Shown: positions 1 through 10,024 of the stretch, one piece after another
How the letters are laid out: each line of letters begins with the position of its first letter
Numbering within the stretch: position 1 is the first letter of the stretch
Assembly: GCF_020150455.1 (NCBI RefSeq)
Contig: NZ_CP083740.1
Coordinates: forward strand, 6,593,001 to 6,657,000
Length of the DNA stretch: 64,000 nucleotides
Source of the DNA: Bremerella sp. TYQ1
GTDB lineage: Bacteria; Planctomycetota; Planctomycetia; Pirellulales; Pirellulaceae
Reading direction: 5' to 3'
The notes under the pieces: model-generated
The model's database searches: none
Seen by the model: only the letters and a program-made list of their open reading frames with translations
What the model was told of the DNA's origin: nothing
Position numbers and translations under genes: made by a program

Positions 1-3000
1 ACCGTTTCCGAGCAGATCGTGTTCAAGTTAATCTTGCCTGGTTCACGGAATTCCAAACGACGGTTGAATGGGAACATGTAACCCAGTCGAGCATCGTTGT
101 ACTTCGCGGGCGATCCACCATCGTTACGAAGTTCGGTTCCTGGCGGATTGAACTCGGTGATGTCGAACCACTTTTTCGTTCCGTTGAAGCGAGAAGGAAC
201 ATGAATGTAGTCGAAGATGCGGACGAACTGAGCCGACATATCGTTGCTGGTCGACGTTCCATCCAGATCGTTCGTCTTTCCACTATGGAAGAAGTTGAAC
301 AAATGCTGGTAAGGAGCGTGGAAGTCGGTCAAGCGTTCGGTATCGTTAGTGCCATCGGTGCTGAATGGATCGACGTTCTTCGACAGCGAATACTCGAACA
401 GCATTCGTTGTGGCGATGACGACGGAACCATCATCAAGTCGTACTTGCTGACATATGGAGAGTTGGCCCAGTGTAGCCAGCTGTACGGCGTGTTGATCAC
501 CGGTTGAGGAACTGGAGTGATCGGATCAGGGGCATAAGCTGCGTCTTCCGGATTTGGCGAACCTCGATACACCGCATTGATGGTACCGCCACTGGCAATC
601 GGCACGCCCATCTGACGATTGACGTAGCCCAATGTATGGATGACAGGTCGTGCAAAGTGTTCGGCCTCCATAGTAGCGGCATCGGTGAACGTCGCCGTAT
701 CTCGTGGAGTTTGAATTTCAGGACGCTTGACTCGCAGGACACCGTCAATGCCGTCTGGTGTGGTAATCAATGCTGGGGCAATGTTGTTCAGCATGCCGAG
801 CAGGTTACCGTTGGAGTTCTGCGTTGCATTGTCGCGAAGACCACGCTCGCGGCTTTGGAAGTAAACCGTCGTTGCGGCATTCGGATCTTGGCCACCTTCC
901 GATGGGTCCCATGCATCAGCTGTGATCGTCGCATCGGTACTCGTGCTAGGATTGTCCTCGCCGTTGAACACCGTCAAATCGATCGGCATGTGATCGAGCG
1001 TGATGTACGGATTCAACGTCGCATGGAAGTCGGAAAGAGGGTTGGCCAGACGCTGCAGAACGGCCGACTTGTAACCCTGGACCGCGTTGATACCCCCTGC
1101 CGAAGGATCGGGATAAGTCCCCGTTCGCTGTATGCCGGTGGAAGCACCATCGGGATCGTTCAGAGGGAAGTTTGTCGTGCCAGCGGCAGGCGTGTCGGTT
1201 TCAAAAGGGACATCCGGGAGCGACATCGTGGTGTCGTCGCCATAGTAGGCGTACGGTCCAGCCATCGTGCCGGGAGCCTGGTGGGTTGGTTCCTGATAGT
1301 AATCATCCCGGAGTGGTTCCGAGATGTTCAGACCAATCCCAGCGGGGGCTCCGTCGGTATCGTACTGGTTCGTCCAGACCGTCGCATCAGGCAGGTCCAT
1401 CGTCACGGCAATGGCCAGGTTCGGCTTCGACTGCGTGCTCGAATTTGGATACTGAAGCGGATGATCGTTCAGCGATCCGTTTCGGTTGAACACGAGTGTA
1501 TCGTGTCCATAGCCGGCGTCGAGGCGATTGCCAGCGGGCACTGCTTGGATCTCAAACGAGTACGATCCTGGCACGTTTGTGCCCGCGGTCATGGCTGCGG
1601 GGTCGGGAACCGATCCGATGTGCGTCACGTTTCGGGGCGCGACGACAAAGTATTGATCGGGTTCAAGCAACAGCGGCGAGTTGTTCTGATTGCGGAACTC
1701 TCGATCGTTCGCAGGAGCTGGCGAAGCATAGTTGGCAAAGTAAATGATTCGGTCGATCTGGTAGTTCTCGTCCGAACCAGAACTCAGCATTTTCAGGCCG
1801 GCTGCAGGAACGGCCGTTCCTTCGTTGCCAGCCACGCGGTCGCTGGCTTGTGGTTGGAAGTTGATGGTATCGAGACCATCGTTTCGCAGCATTTCTTTGG
1901 TAATGCTCGAAGTCGTACTGCTTGCGACATCTTCCCGTTCCACAATCAGGACACGCCAAACGGGCGAATTGCCGCTTGGAGTCATCCGATTGAGATGCAG
2001 TTTGCCATTCTGGTACAACTCGGAAGGAAGCGAGAAGCCAGGGTTGTTGGAAGCCAGATTGCGTGGGTTGTAGAACTCGAGGAAGAGCGATCCCTGTGGA
2101 ATACGATACTGATCGAGCGTATCGTCATCGCTCATCGCAGTACCACGCTTCGCTTGGGAGTCGTTGTCCCATTCGGTGTCTTTGATGCCACGGTCGTGGA
2201 ATGCCAGCGTTTCCGACAGCAAGAGATCAGGAGCTTCCGACCCCCAGACGACACGACGGTAAGGGGATGGATCGCCACCCTCGATGCCGGCCGAACCATC
2301 CATCTGCGTGACCAGGTTACCGTTCACATTCCAGGGATTGCCAGAGCTCTCGTCGTCTCGGAATGGGTAAAGGTCGAACTCGAACGGAGTCATTACGCCG
2401 TCGCGATCACGGAAGTCGACCACGTTGATCGCCCATTGGGCAATGCGTCGACGCGTCAATTCGGTCAGTTCATCAGGCGTGTATGCTCCCGCACCAGCCG
2501 CTTGGCGATACGTTGGGAAGCGATAATCCTCTTCCATCAGAAGCAGCATCATCACGTACAAGTAACGAGCCATCAGCTGACGCGACGCACTGTACGAAGT
2601 GGGGTTGCTGAAATTGACCGGCGTCGGCAGCGAAGGCGAATTGCTGGCCATGCCGGCCGTTCCGCTCACCCAGTTGATGAATTGCGATTGCGGTGCGTAC
2701 GTGCCGGACGTGTTGTAGGCCGATTGGAAAAGAATCTCGGCGTGCCGCTGCAACTCGAAAATGTCGTCGGTGTAGCTGTCGGAATCGTTGTCGTTGCCAT
2801 CAGCCGGAGCTTCCAGCAAACGATTGATATCGAACGGTTCGCCCCGCATGATTTCCGGCGGAAGCAGTTGGTGGACTTTTTCTCGCAGTCGGGTATCCAG
2901 CGAAGGGCCTGCCCAGCCTGGGTTCTGACGACGAAGACGTTCCTGGCAAAGCGTAACGAGGGTTGGAGCAGGACGTTTTGCTTCGACTGTTTTGTTCTTG

Positions 3001-5282
3001 AAGATCTCGTTGTCGAGCGTGCCGCTGACATCTTCGTCTCGCAAGTCGTAAGGAATATCGGCCCGGTTGGTGGTCGGCACTTGGAAGCTGGCCGTCGTGA
3101 TGAGACGACGCTTCGCAGTGGAAGTACTCAGCGAGTTGGCGGCCAACTCCATGATGCGGTCGTTGCTGTCGGTCACGGAACCGGAGTCGTATTCTTCGTA
3201 ACGTAGAACACGTTCCAGCTCTTGATAGGAAAATGGCGAGTCGTAACGGCTGGGGTGTAAGAGATCCATTTCGTAAGGATCGTTGCGGCGTTGACCAAAC
3301 CCTGGAGGCGTCGCCTGCGAGGCGAGTGTCGCTGGATTGACCGCCGGCTGGAAGCGAGGACGTCCGGCATAGTCGATGTACATACGACCCAAGCCCAGGC
3401 GATCTGGCGGCGTCGAGAACAGGTTTCTCGTAGACGTCGTGTACGAATCGATCAAGCCGATGTTGTCCATGCGACTACGTTCGTCGTCGTAGCCCACCAC
3501 GGGGGAAGCGGTGTTGTCGACGACTTCCCGTCCGGGAGTGGCAGGATCGAGAACCTGGTTTGCGGTCGATGCCAGGTTTCTAATCAGGTCGTTGGACGAG
3601 TATCGAGCGTTCAAGAGGCGATACGCGTCTGTCAAGTCAGGATCGGCGGCATTGGTGTAGTCGCCAAAGATGCCAAACAAACTGACTTCGGCAGGGCCAT
3701 ATCCGCTACCCAGCGGAAGCTGCATTGAGGTCGCCGTGCCACCGCTCCACGCAGGCGAATAGGCCCCGTGGTTTAGCTGCGTTGTCGCTGGATTCATCAG
3801 CGTACGATTGCCAACGGCGTTGTTCGTAAGCGGCAGGGCAGTGTTCGATTCAAACTGCTGGAAATGAGCGTACGAGCCTTGGGCGTTGATGTTGATGAGC
3901 CCGTCCATGTCTTTGACAAGGATGGCAGCCAACGGCTTGTAGCGTCGCCCTTGGCGATCGGTCTTCATCGGCAAACCGATGTCAATCCAAATACTGTCCG
4001 CCACCCCGTCGAGATCGTTGTCGATATCCCATCGTGCGTTCGTTGCCGTTCCAAAGATATCGAAATTCGGGTTGCTGCCGTCAAAGTTGGGATGCTGTTC
4101 CGGCAGGGGGCGGAGGATCACCTTCCGTCGTGCATTTTCAACAAGTTGAACATGCGTAGGATTAGGAGCCGTTCCTGCCACGGGAAGGGTAGTGATCGTC
4201 GGATCACGGAACAAAGCAATCTGGTCGTTCGCGTCCAACGCGCCAAACGTTGTGTCTTTATCACCAAGATAGTTGACCCAGTATCGTGCTAGATCTTGTC
4301 GATGAAACGACGGCAAAATGTCGTTGGTTGTCGGGAGTGCACCGGAAGCGGCGTCCCATGGGATATACGACAGGAAAATGTTCTGGTGATCGGGGGCATC
4401 GTAGCTTTCGTCGGCACCGCCGGCTTCGACAGAGATCGTATCGCCGGTCACGCTGTGGACGACCGTTCCCAGGGGATAGGCCGCATTGATGTTGGGGACC
4501 AACGCAACGGGGTCGCCGTCGGCATCGCGGAGGTTAAGGCTTCGTTTCTTACGGGGTGCGGTAGGATCGGTTGGGTCGTAGCCGTACCCGGTTCCGTTGA
4601 ACGGCAGATCGTTCAGCACGAAGTTGTCGCCATTGCCAGGCACGTTGGCGCCGCTGACTCGCTTGGGAACGGTAACGGGATCGGCATCGACGACAATTCG
4701 GACACGCACCAACGTGCCGGACGTGCTGTTCCATTCCGGCCAGAAGTGCATCACGCGGTGCGACTGCCCCTGGGCGAGCCCTGACGAAAACGTGACGATC
4801 GAACCTGAGTAATACTCTTCAACCAAATGCATGCCGAGCGTGTTCAGGACATCTTCCAGCGTGGTTGTGTTCGCCGTGTTCGGATCGGTCAGGATGATTT
4901 CGTAAAGCTGGTCGATGTCGGCCGGAGTCGCGGCGCCATCTTGCGGATGACCAATCGCGATGTTGAGATCAGTCACGGGACGAACAACGACGGAATCATT
5001 GCCCCAACTGTCGCGAAGCAACTCTTGGCCTTTGAGCGGGGTGTACGTTCCTGCTCGAGGACCACGCAGGAAGTTCATAAGCGCGGCGTCTGCTTCGCTG
5101 GAGGCCTGGCCGACGTTGATGTCGCGGCGCAGATTGGCTGTGGCGCCTCGATTAAAAGCACCTGCCGCGACGACAAACGTCAGGCCAACTAGGGCAAAGA
5201 GGACCAAGATGCTGAGAACCACCAACAGCAAGGCACCGCGACGCGGCTGCTTGGCATTCATAAAGCTCTCGATGCGTTTCAT
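1..5282 (-). CDS. GspK-like giant minor pseudopilin (partial, C-terminus outside window)
   Basis: The frame is open from an ATG at 5282 to the left edge, at least 1,760 codons, so the stop lies outside the window. The N-terminus has a short basic leader ending in PRRG, then a hydrophobic stretch (ALLLVVLSILVLFALVGL), the pattern of a prepilin peptidase substrate of the GspK/PilX type, in which position +5 is not Glu. Most of the rest looks extracytoplasmic, with many Asp, Asn, Thr and Pro residues, and near the window edge there is a PGKINLNT motif like that found in GspK proteins. It is the last gene of the pseudopilin operon, 135 bp after its neighbour. Typical GspK is about 330 residues, so this one is more than five times longer; long versions are, to my knowledge, a planctomycete feature. 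AAGGA about 10 bp upstream supports the start. By family analogy it would sit at the tip of a pseudopilus; its actual role is unknown. Confidence 0.8.
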   Translation of the reverse strand, partial: MKRIESFMNAKQPRRGALLLVVLSILVLFALVGLTFVVAAGAFNRGATANLRRDINVGQASSEADAALMNFLRGPRAGTYTPLKGQELLRDSWGNDSVVVRPVTDLNIAIGHPQDGAATPADIDQLYEIILTDPNTANTTTLEDVLNTLGMHLVEEYYSGSIVTFSSGLAQGQSHRVMHFWPEWNSTSGTLVRVRIVVDADPVTVPKRVSGANVPGNGDNFVLNDLPFNGTGYGYDPTDPTAPRKKRSLNLRDADGDPVALVPNINAAYPLGTVVHSVTGDTISVEAGGADESYDAPDHQNIFLSYIPWDAASGALPTTNDILPSFHRQDLARYWVNYLGDKDTTFGALDANDQIALFRDPTITTLPVAGTAPNPTHVQLVENARRKVILRPLPEQHPNFDGSNPNFDIFGTATNARWDIDNDLDGVADSIWIDIGLPMKTDRQGRRYKPLAAILVKDMDGLININAQGSYAHFQQFESNTALPLTNNAVGNRTLMNPATTQLNHGAYSPAWSGGTATSMQLPLGSGYGPAEVSLFGIFGDYTNAADPDLTDAYRLLNARYSSNDLIRNLASTANQVLDPATPGREVVDNTASPVVGYDDERSRMDNIGLIDSYTTSTRNLFSTPPDRLGLGRMYIDYAGRPRFQPAVNPATLASQATPPGFGQRRNDPYEMDLLHPSRYDSPFSYQELERVLRYEEYDSGSVTDSNDRIMELAANSLSTSTAKRRLITTASFQVPTTNRADIPYDLRDEDVSGTLDNEIFKNKTVEAKRPAPTLVTLCQERLRRQNPGWAGPSLDTRLREKVHQLLPPEIMRGEPFDINRLLEAPADGNDNDSDSYTDDIFELQRHAEILFQSAYNTSGTYAPQSQFINWVSGTAGMASNSPSLPTPVNFSNPTSYSASRQLMARYLYVMMLLLMEEDYRFPTYRQAAGAGAYTPDELTELTRRRIAQWAINVVDFRDRDGVMTPFEFDLYPFRDDESSGNPWNVNGNLVTQMDGSAGIEGGDPSPYRRVVWGSEAPDLLLSETLAFHDRGIKDTEWDNDSQAKRGTAMSDDDTLDQYRIPQGSLFLEFYNPRNLASNNPGFSLPSELYQNGKLHLNRMTPSGNSPVWRVLIVEREDVASSTTSSITKEMLRNDGLDTINFQPQASDRVAGNEGTAVPAAGLKMLSSGSDENYQIDRIIYFANYASPAPANDREFRNQNNSPLLLEPDQYFVVAPRNVTHIGSVPDPAAMTAGTNVPGSYSFEIQAVPAGNRLDAGYGHDTLVFNRNGSLNDHPLQYPNSSTQSKPNLAIAVTMDLPDATVWTNQYDTDGAPAGIGLNISEPLRDDYYQEPTHQAPGTMAGPYAYYGDDTTMSLPDVPFETDTPAAGTTNFPLNDPDGASTGIQRTGTYPDPSAGGINAVQGYKSAVLQRLANPLSDFHATLNPYITLDHMPIDLTVFNGEDNPSTSTDATITADAWDPSEGGQDPNAATTVYFQSRERGLRDNATQNSNGNLLGMLNNIAPALITTPDGIDGVLRVKRPEIQTPRDTATFTDAATMEAEHFARPVIHTLGYVNRQMGVPIASGGTINAVYRGSPNPEDAAYAPDPITPVPQPVINTPYSWLHWANSPYVSKYDLMMVPSSSPQRMLFEYSLSKNVDPFSTDGTNDTERLTDFHAPYQHLFNFFHSGKTNDLDGTSTSNDMSAQFVRIFDYIHVPSRFNGTKKWFDITEFNPPGTELRNDGGSPAKYNDARLGYMFPFNRRLEFREPGKINLNTICSET

Positions 5283-5352
5283 AAGTCTTCTATCCTTGCT
5301 CGCTCGTTTGGAAACCAGCCCCCGCAAAGTTTCCGAGTTCGCTTATTTGTGT

Positions 5353-5378
5353 CGTCTCTGGCCTGGCAAGCCGAGACG
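5353..5378. terminator. Intergenic hairpin between two pseudopilin genes
   Basis: CGTCTC at 5353-5358 pairs with GAGACG at 5373-5378, and an inner GGC/GCC extends the stem to about 9 bp with one bulged T. It lies in the 135-bp gap before the GspK-like gene. On the minus strand, the direction of the operon, no T-run follows, so this is more likely an mRNA processing or attenuation structure than a strong terminator. Confidence 0.4.
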
Positions 5379-5417
5379 GGTTTTATAAAGGAAAAGGGAT
5401 CGGTGAAAAGTTGCCCG

Positions 5418-6752
5418 CTACGGCGTCCACGGCGTTTGGGATTCAAGCTTTACACGCTTGGAGTAAACACCCACAACTCCATCAACAACGATGGCATGAG
5501 TCGGCGCGCTTGCTGCTGTTGCAAGTGGCCAGTCTGGGCCGCTGATAGTAACCCGACGAGAAAACGGCAATGCACTTCCAGTGGTGGTTCCCGCGTTGTC
5601 GAGTACTTCGTCCACCATCACAACGCGATACCATTGATAGATATCGCCGCGTGGGTAGTTCGCATTTGCAGGCATTCTTTTTACAAGGCAGATCCAATCC
5701 CCGTTGCTCAGTTTTAAGACGCGTTCCTCAGCATCTTCTCTTGAGCCAGTCGTTTGCTGCAAAACGACTTCTCCTGTGGAGTAGCCACCCGAGGACAGGA
5801 ATCCGCTGACATTTAGTATTCGTTCATTCGATTGAACTAACTCAGGGTCTGCCGCACCTATTGCGCCTTGCGGGATGATTCCCTGGCGATTCTTCACAAT
5901 TAGAACATGAGCCGTATACTCGTCCGTTGCTGCGCGTGACAACACCGGCGTCAGGGCAGAAGTTCCAATAGGCGGAGCAGGTGTCCGAGTAATATCAATC
6001 GGAGGTTGCATCCAGCTTGCGTCGGTTGGCGAAAGTGCCGTTGGAATAGTTGAAACTTTCCGCGTCTCAAAGGGTTCCGGAGTTAGCATGATCATCCAGC
6101 TGTACTCGCCCAATGCTTGTCGCTTAACAAATGTTGGCGTAGTCCCTCGTTCATAGAACCGCTGAAACGATGGTAAGTCCCCATCATCGGGACGTTCAAA
6201 TGCAAGGTCGTCGTACGATTGAAAGCTTTGCCGTGCCAAAGGAAGCGATAGTGCGCTTGCAACGGAGTCATTGCGAAGGCTAAGCCTTGGCATTTGGATT
6301 GGACGAGTGCTCGCTGAATCCAACGAAGCGGTACTCGCTCCAGCGACGGCCAGCGAAGTAGCGTATGGAAAAACGACTCGTGAACTGTCTGTACCATTTG
6401 CCCCAAAAAATAATGGGTCAATCATGTAGGGTTGCCGGACTGGTAGGCGAGCACTCTCTAATGAGATTTCATCAGGCCCAATATTCCCAATCGGATCCGT
6501 ATCGCCGGGAATGAACCATTTGCTTGGATTGAAAACCTGCCGTGCTTTCGCTTCATGGTAGGCTCGTTCGCCCAAGCTGGCGACGCGGTCGGCTTGGACG
6601 CCTCGTTCGGTCAGGTGCGTCCCCAGCGGGATCAAAGCGACCAGGCCCAGGATGCCGAGGCTGACAACCATCGTCGACATCATCACTTCAATAAGTGTGA
6701 TTCCGCGATGTGCCTGGCAGTGGTTCGTGTTGTTTGGCATGGTGAAGAGCAT
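5418..6752 (-). CDS. PilV-like minor pseudopilin
   Basis: About 444 residues. The leader ends in AHRG and is followed by ITLIEVMMSTMVVSLGILGL, a class III prepilin signal with Glu at +5 and the I/L-rich helix typical of PilV/GspI-type minor pilins. I start it at the ATG at 6752, four bases after the previous gene's stop and preceded by GGAGAAGGGG; the open frame extends upstream into the previous gene, but that part is not pilin-like. The body is a periplasmic domain of no recognised family. It is tightly coupled to the GspH-like gene upstream and precedes the giant GspK-like gene. A minor pseudopilin at the tip of the pseudopilus is the likely role, by analogy. Confidence 0.8.
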   Translation of the reverse strand: MLFTMPNNTNHCQAHRGITLIEVMMSTMVVSLGILGLVALIPLGTHLTERGVQADRVASLGERAYHEAKARQVFNPSKWFIPGDTDPIGNIGPDEISLESARLPVRQPYMIDPLFFGANGTDSSRVVFPYATSLAVAGASTASLDSASTRPIQMPRLSLRNDSVASALSLPLARQSFQSYDDLAFERPDDGDLPSFQRFYERGTTPTFVKRQALGEYSWMIMLTPEPFETRKVSTIPTALSPTDASWMQPPIDITRTPAPPIGTSALTPVLSRAATDEYTAHVLIVKNRQGIIPQGAIGAADPELVQSNERILNVSGFLSSGGYSTGEVVLQQTTGSREDAEERVLKLSNGDWICLVKRMPANANYPRGDIYQWYRVVMVDEVLDNAGTTTGSALPFSRRVTISGPDWPLATAASAPTHAIVVDGVVGVYSKRVKLESQTPWTP

Positions 6753-6756
6753 AAGC

Positions 6757-7899
6757 CTACTGGTCCCCTTCTCCCTGGACGGTGAGTACCTTGGTGGCGT
6801 ACTCACGAGCGGTGGCAAGCACGTCTCGGTTTTTGGCCGGTTGCGTTGATAAGAAACTGTAGGTAGGTGGAATCAGTTTGTTGCGCGTCGTCGTCACTTG
6901 CCCGGTCAGGAAGTTGACCGAGACCCACATGGCCGTTCCATCTCCGAGATTCGTAGGGAATTCGGGATCTGTCAGGAACAGCTCGTAATCGACGCTCGTG
7001 TTGGCAATGTCGGTGATCCCGTCGTTGGTTCCATCGTTGTTAAGTGCCTCTAACGCATTCACGGCGAAATCGTACTTGCCGACAAGCAAGTGAATGTTGC
7101 CGCTGGCTCGCTGCCAGGCACTTGCGGAAGTCCAGACACGGTCAAGATCTCCGCGTGGGTTGAACGTGAACCGAATCGGCTCGTGCGAGCCAGAGTTCCA
7201 CGTGGCGAACTGGCCACCACTGTTGCCAAAGCCCGAGCATGTCAGGTCAATGCACATGTCGGTGGGCAGTTGCAGCGGCGTAACACTGCTGCGAATAGGC
7301 TGCGGGTAAATCTGAAACGGATACGATCCCGCGGCGTGGGTCGGAGGGCTTTGCCCTTGTTCCCAGGAAACAGTGAGGACGCGAGTCGTCGTATCGACAC
7401 CGATAATGCGGTACTTGTCTCCACGGTATCCAAAGCGAATCAGATCGCCGGGGCGAACGAAGCCTTCGACGCCAATCATCGACGCGGTTGCCGAGGAAAA
7501 TGTTGCCGTAAACGTGACATTGGATCCGGTAACAGCCGTTAATGTCGCCGTGGCGCTGCTGTCGTCGCCGGCATACGTTGGTGGTGTTTCGATGACATAC
7601 ATCACCAACGAAGTGTTACTGATCCCCGAGTCGGCAGCGCTCAACCCAGGCGTTCCGTCGGTGTCACGAACGTCGCGAACGATTTCGACACCGACTGGGC
7701 GATTGATTTCCAATGCACGAGCTTGGGCTCCGGCGATGAACGCGTTTACCTGACGAGCCGCTTCTCGCTGTTTCTTCCCTCGCGTGCCGGTTTTGACTGC
7801 CGTGGCAGCAATGCCAAGCAAAACGGCCAACACGCCGAGCACGACAAGCAGTTCGACAATCGTTAACCCAGCGCGGTGATGTTGCTTTAAAAAGCTCAT
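6757..7899 (-). CDS. GspH-like pseudopilin
   Basis: 380 residues. MSFLKQHHRAG precedes LTIVELLVVLGVLAVLLG: prepilin cleavage site after Gly, Glu at +5, then a hydrophobic helix. After the helix comes an Arg/Lys-rich segment and 'AARQVNAFIAGAQARALEINRPVGVEIV', which resembles the conserved region of GspH/FimT pseudopilins where residues align along the pilus axis. GspH is usually 150-200 residues, so the C-terminal domain is about twice as long. Its start codon overlaps the stop of the preceding pseudopilin gene in an ATGA, which indicates translational coupling. Likely a minor subunit of the same pseudopilus. Confidence 0.85.
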   Translation of the reverse strand: MSFLKQHHRAGLTIVELLVVLGVLAVLLGIAATAVKTGTRGKKQREAARQVNAFIAGAQARALEINRPVGVEIVRDVRDTDGTPGLSAADSGISNTSLVMYVIETPPTYAGDDSSATATLTAVTGSNVTFTATFSSATASMIGVEGFVRPGDLIRFGYRGDKYRIIGVDTTTRVLTVSWEQGQSPPTHAAGSYPFQIYPQPIRSSVTPLQLPTDMCIDLTCSGFGNSGGQFATWNSGSHEPIRFTFNPRGDLDRVWTSASAWQRASGNIHLLVGKYDFAVNALEALNNDGTNDGITDIANTSVDYELFLTDPEFPTNLGDGTAMWVSVNFLTGQVTTTRNKLIPPTYSFLSTQPAKNRDVLATAREYATKVLTVQGEGDQ

Positions 7900-8897
7900 T
7901 GATCATTCCCCGCGATTACGAGTTGGTGATTGGAGATGTTGTCGAAGTAGGCTTCGTATCCATCCGCATCGACATCAAATTCTTCGCCGAAAAGTCGCCC
8001 ATCGTAGAGCGGTTGGGATGGCGAAGAAATCGGAATATAGGGGTCATTGGGAATAACTGGCGACGCTGCTGTTCCGGTAATCATCGCAGCCATTTCATCT
8101 GTGTCGTCGACACGAAATGGAATGTCCAGTTGTTCATCAGGACCAGCGCTGATGACGAGTGGATACAAAGGAAAGTGGTCATAGATGCCTGTCCCGGCAG
8201 ATTGACCACGTCCACCGCGGACGTTCAGTGGATCTAACGGATCTGGAGCATCACGTCGGTGCAAGTTGGAACGAACGCCGATAAATCCAGGAGCCCAACG
8301 CAAAAAGCGAATGGGTCGTCCCCAGCCATCCAAAATCTCTGGCATTCCATCACCATCGAGATCGCCGAATTCCGACTCTTTGAAGTAGTCGAGTCCATTG
8401 GTATCGCCGTCCTGAATGGACTCCAAAATCATGTACAAGCATTCGGCGTCATCGAAGCTGATCGTCCAGCCTCCAAAGCCACCCGCACGAGTCATCACCC
8501 GACGCTGATAAAAGTTCCAAAGGGCAGGTTCATCCCCAGTTGGTGTCACAGAGCCGCTTGCTCCCAACTTAACGTCTTCAATGTGACAAGGCATTTCCAT
8601 CCGCATTAAGGCGCGAATAGCATCAACGCGATCTCGTGCTTTAAGTCTTGGGTTTGCAGCCGAGGATGGCGGAACGCGGCGGTACCGGTACTCTTCCCAT
8701 CGCGGCATTAGCAACTCGTGGATCTTTTGAACTTGGCTGCGAGTGCGATTCAGACGTGCTTGTTCGGCTGCGGAGGAAAGTCCGACGAGAACCATGCTCG
8801 CCATCATCGCGAGGATCCCCATTACGACGAGCAGTTCCACCAAAGTGAATGCTGGTCGCAACAGTTTCCGTTCGAGTTGTCGTGCCGAAATAGGCAT
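7896..8897 (-). CDS. Type II secretion/type IV pilin-like prepilin
   Basis: About 333 residues from the ATG at 8897. An ATG nine bases upstream (8906) is also possible, but AAAGG sits directly against it and at a proper distance from 8897. The leader ends in LLRPA and is followed by FTLVELLVVMGILAMM. The residue before the cleavage site is Ala rather than Gly; planctomycete prepilins often have this, and prepilin peptidases tolerate it to some degree. After the helix there is a charged alpha-helical stretch (SSAAEQARLNRTRSQVQKIHE), then a mixed domain with several Asp-rich loops (DGDTNGLDY, GDLDGDGMPE) resembling calcium-binding loops of major pseudopilins. It ends in an ATGA overlap with the GspH-like gene. 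Confidence 0.82.
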   Translation of the reverse strand: MPISARQLERKLLRPAFTLVELLVVMGILAMMASMVLVGLSSAAEQARLNRTRSQVQKIHELLMPRWEEYRYRRVPPSSAANPRLKARDRVDAIRALMRMEMPCHIEDVKLGASGSVTPTGDEPALWNFYQRRVMTRAGGFGGWTISFDDAECLYMILESIQDGDTNGLDYFKESEFGDLDGDGMPEILDGWGRPIRFLRWAPGFIGVRSNLHRRDAPDPLDPLNVRGGRGQSAGTGIYDHFPLYPLVISAGPDEQLDIPFRVDDTDEMAAMITGTAASPVIPNDPYIPISSPSQPLYDGRLFGEEFDVDADGYEAYFDNISNHQLVIAGNDQ

Positions 8898-8910
8898 GAG
8901 GGACATCCTT

Positions 8911-9864
8911 TTACAAGTCGGTGTCGCTACCGAGAGTCGACGCTTCGCTAAAGCTGGTGATGTTGTCGAAGTCTTCCAGCGTGTAGGCAACGCTGCCGGT
9001 CACGTCCGCTGTACCGGACGAGTAAATTTTCATTGCCGTCGGAAGCGCGGTACCGGAGGAGTCGACGTAGACACCGAAGTCGTTGTCGAGGCCGGCGACC
9101 ATCAACTGATATCCGTTCGGTTTCACCCAATCGAGTGCACCACCGGTGCCAACGCGAGCGTAGGGACGCGCGACACCACTGGCGGCCGAACCGATATCGG
9201 ACATGTCGAGACTCGCCACGTTGCCGCTACCGTCGATGTACGACTTGGAATTGAAGTAGACGATTTCGGAATCGCTGTACCTGGTCTTGTACGACCACCA
9301 TCCGTCGTTGTCGGGATCGACCAGGCGGGTTTCATCGAATTCAAACAGACGCGTACGATCTCCGGTTCCGGTGAGCGGGTTTTCGACATCCGCGCTGACG
9401 CCCATCAAGATGAGCACATAGACTTCCGAAGGATCGAGCATCCAGAGTTCAAAGGCATTTGCTCCCGTAGCCGCGGAATTGATCGTGCCTGCGGCGGCCA
9501 TATTGGTTTGGGCTGCCGCGGTTGTCGGATCGTCCGAGGTGGGATTGCGCTGCGGAAACTTCTTTCGCAGGAAGCGATTGATTTCGTTGATACGAGCCGT
9601 TTGCTGAGCTGCCGTCGGCGAACTAATGGTCAGCGGGTAGTAGACAAAGTTCATGTCGGGAGGATACGCCCCTGACCCTTTGTACTGATCGAGCGCCGAA
9701 CCAATTTGACCGAGCTCGACTTTCATGGCGGTTTGTTGAACGCTGACGACGGCACCTCGAATGCCGACGAGGGCAAGGCCTGCCAAGATGCCGATGATGG
9801 TGATCACCACCAGCAATTCGACGAGGGTAAAGCCACGATGGCATGCGCGTGGACGGGATGTCAT
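8911..9864 (-). CDS. gspG: GspG-like major pseudopilin
   Basis: 317 residues. The leader MTSRPRACHRG is cut before FTLVELLVVITIIGILAGLAL, the canonical GspG signal. The segment that follows (VELGQIGSALDQYKGSGAYPPD) matches the GspG pattern in which a long helix is followed by 'YPP' or 'YPT'. GspG is normally about 140 residues, so the C-terminal part is an extra domain with several DPDNDG-type acidic loops. It is the first pseudopilin after GspF, separated by a 160-bp gap with a strong hairpin, so it may have its own promoter or a processed mRNA, which would fit the higher dose needed for a major subunit. GspG versus a type IV pilin is inferred from sequence only. Confidence 0.8.
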   Translation of the reverse strand: MTSRPRACHRGFTLVELLVVITIIGILAGLALVGIRGAVVSVQQTAMKVELGQIGSALDQYKGSGAYPPDMNFVYYPLTISSPTAAQQTARINEINRFLRKKFPQRNPTSDDPTTAAAQTNMAAAGTINSAATGANAFELWMLDPSEVYVLILMGVSADVENPLTGTGDRTRLFEFDETRLVDPDNDGWWSYKTRYSDSEIVYFNSKSYIDGSGNVASLDMSDIGSAASGVARPYARVGTGGALDWVKPNGYQLMVAGLDNDFGVYVDSSGTALPTAMKIYSSGTADVTGSVAYTLEDFDNITSFSEASTLGSDTDL

Positions 9865-9974
9865 GGTAGACCTTTCCTAGTACGAAGCGATGCTTCGCCC
9901 CTGATTTGGTAAATGGACGGGCGCTGGTGCGCCTGTCGGGCTGTTGAATTTCAAGATTGTGGTTTCCCAAACTC

Positions 9975-10005
9975 GGCGTCCCGAAACCCCTGAAACCGGG
10001 ACGCC
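9975..10005. terminator. Strong GC-rich hairpin between gspF and gspG
   Basis: GGCGTCCCG at 9975-9983 pairs perfectly with CGGGACGCC at 9997-10005 around a 13-base loop. It lies in the gap after the gspF stop (10025) and before the gspG start (9864). No T-run follows on the minus strand, so it may act as an RNA stability or partial termination element that sets apart the pseudopilin transcript. Confidence 0.5.
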
Positions 10006-10024
10006 TTGTCGATGGCGGGCTGGC

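Noticed and set aside
504..3206. A 900-codon open frame on the plus strand
   Set aside because: It lies antisense to the GspK-like gene and has no recognisable domain. The minus-strand frame has a clear prepilin signal and runs over 1,760 codons in register, so the plus frame is a by-product of high-GC codons.
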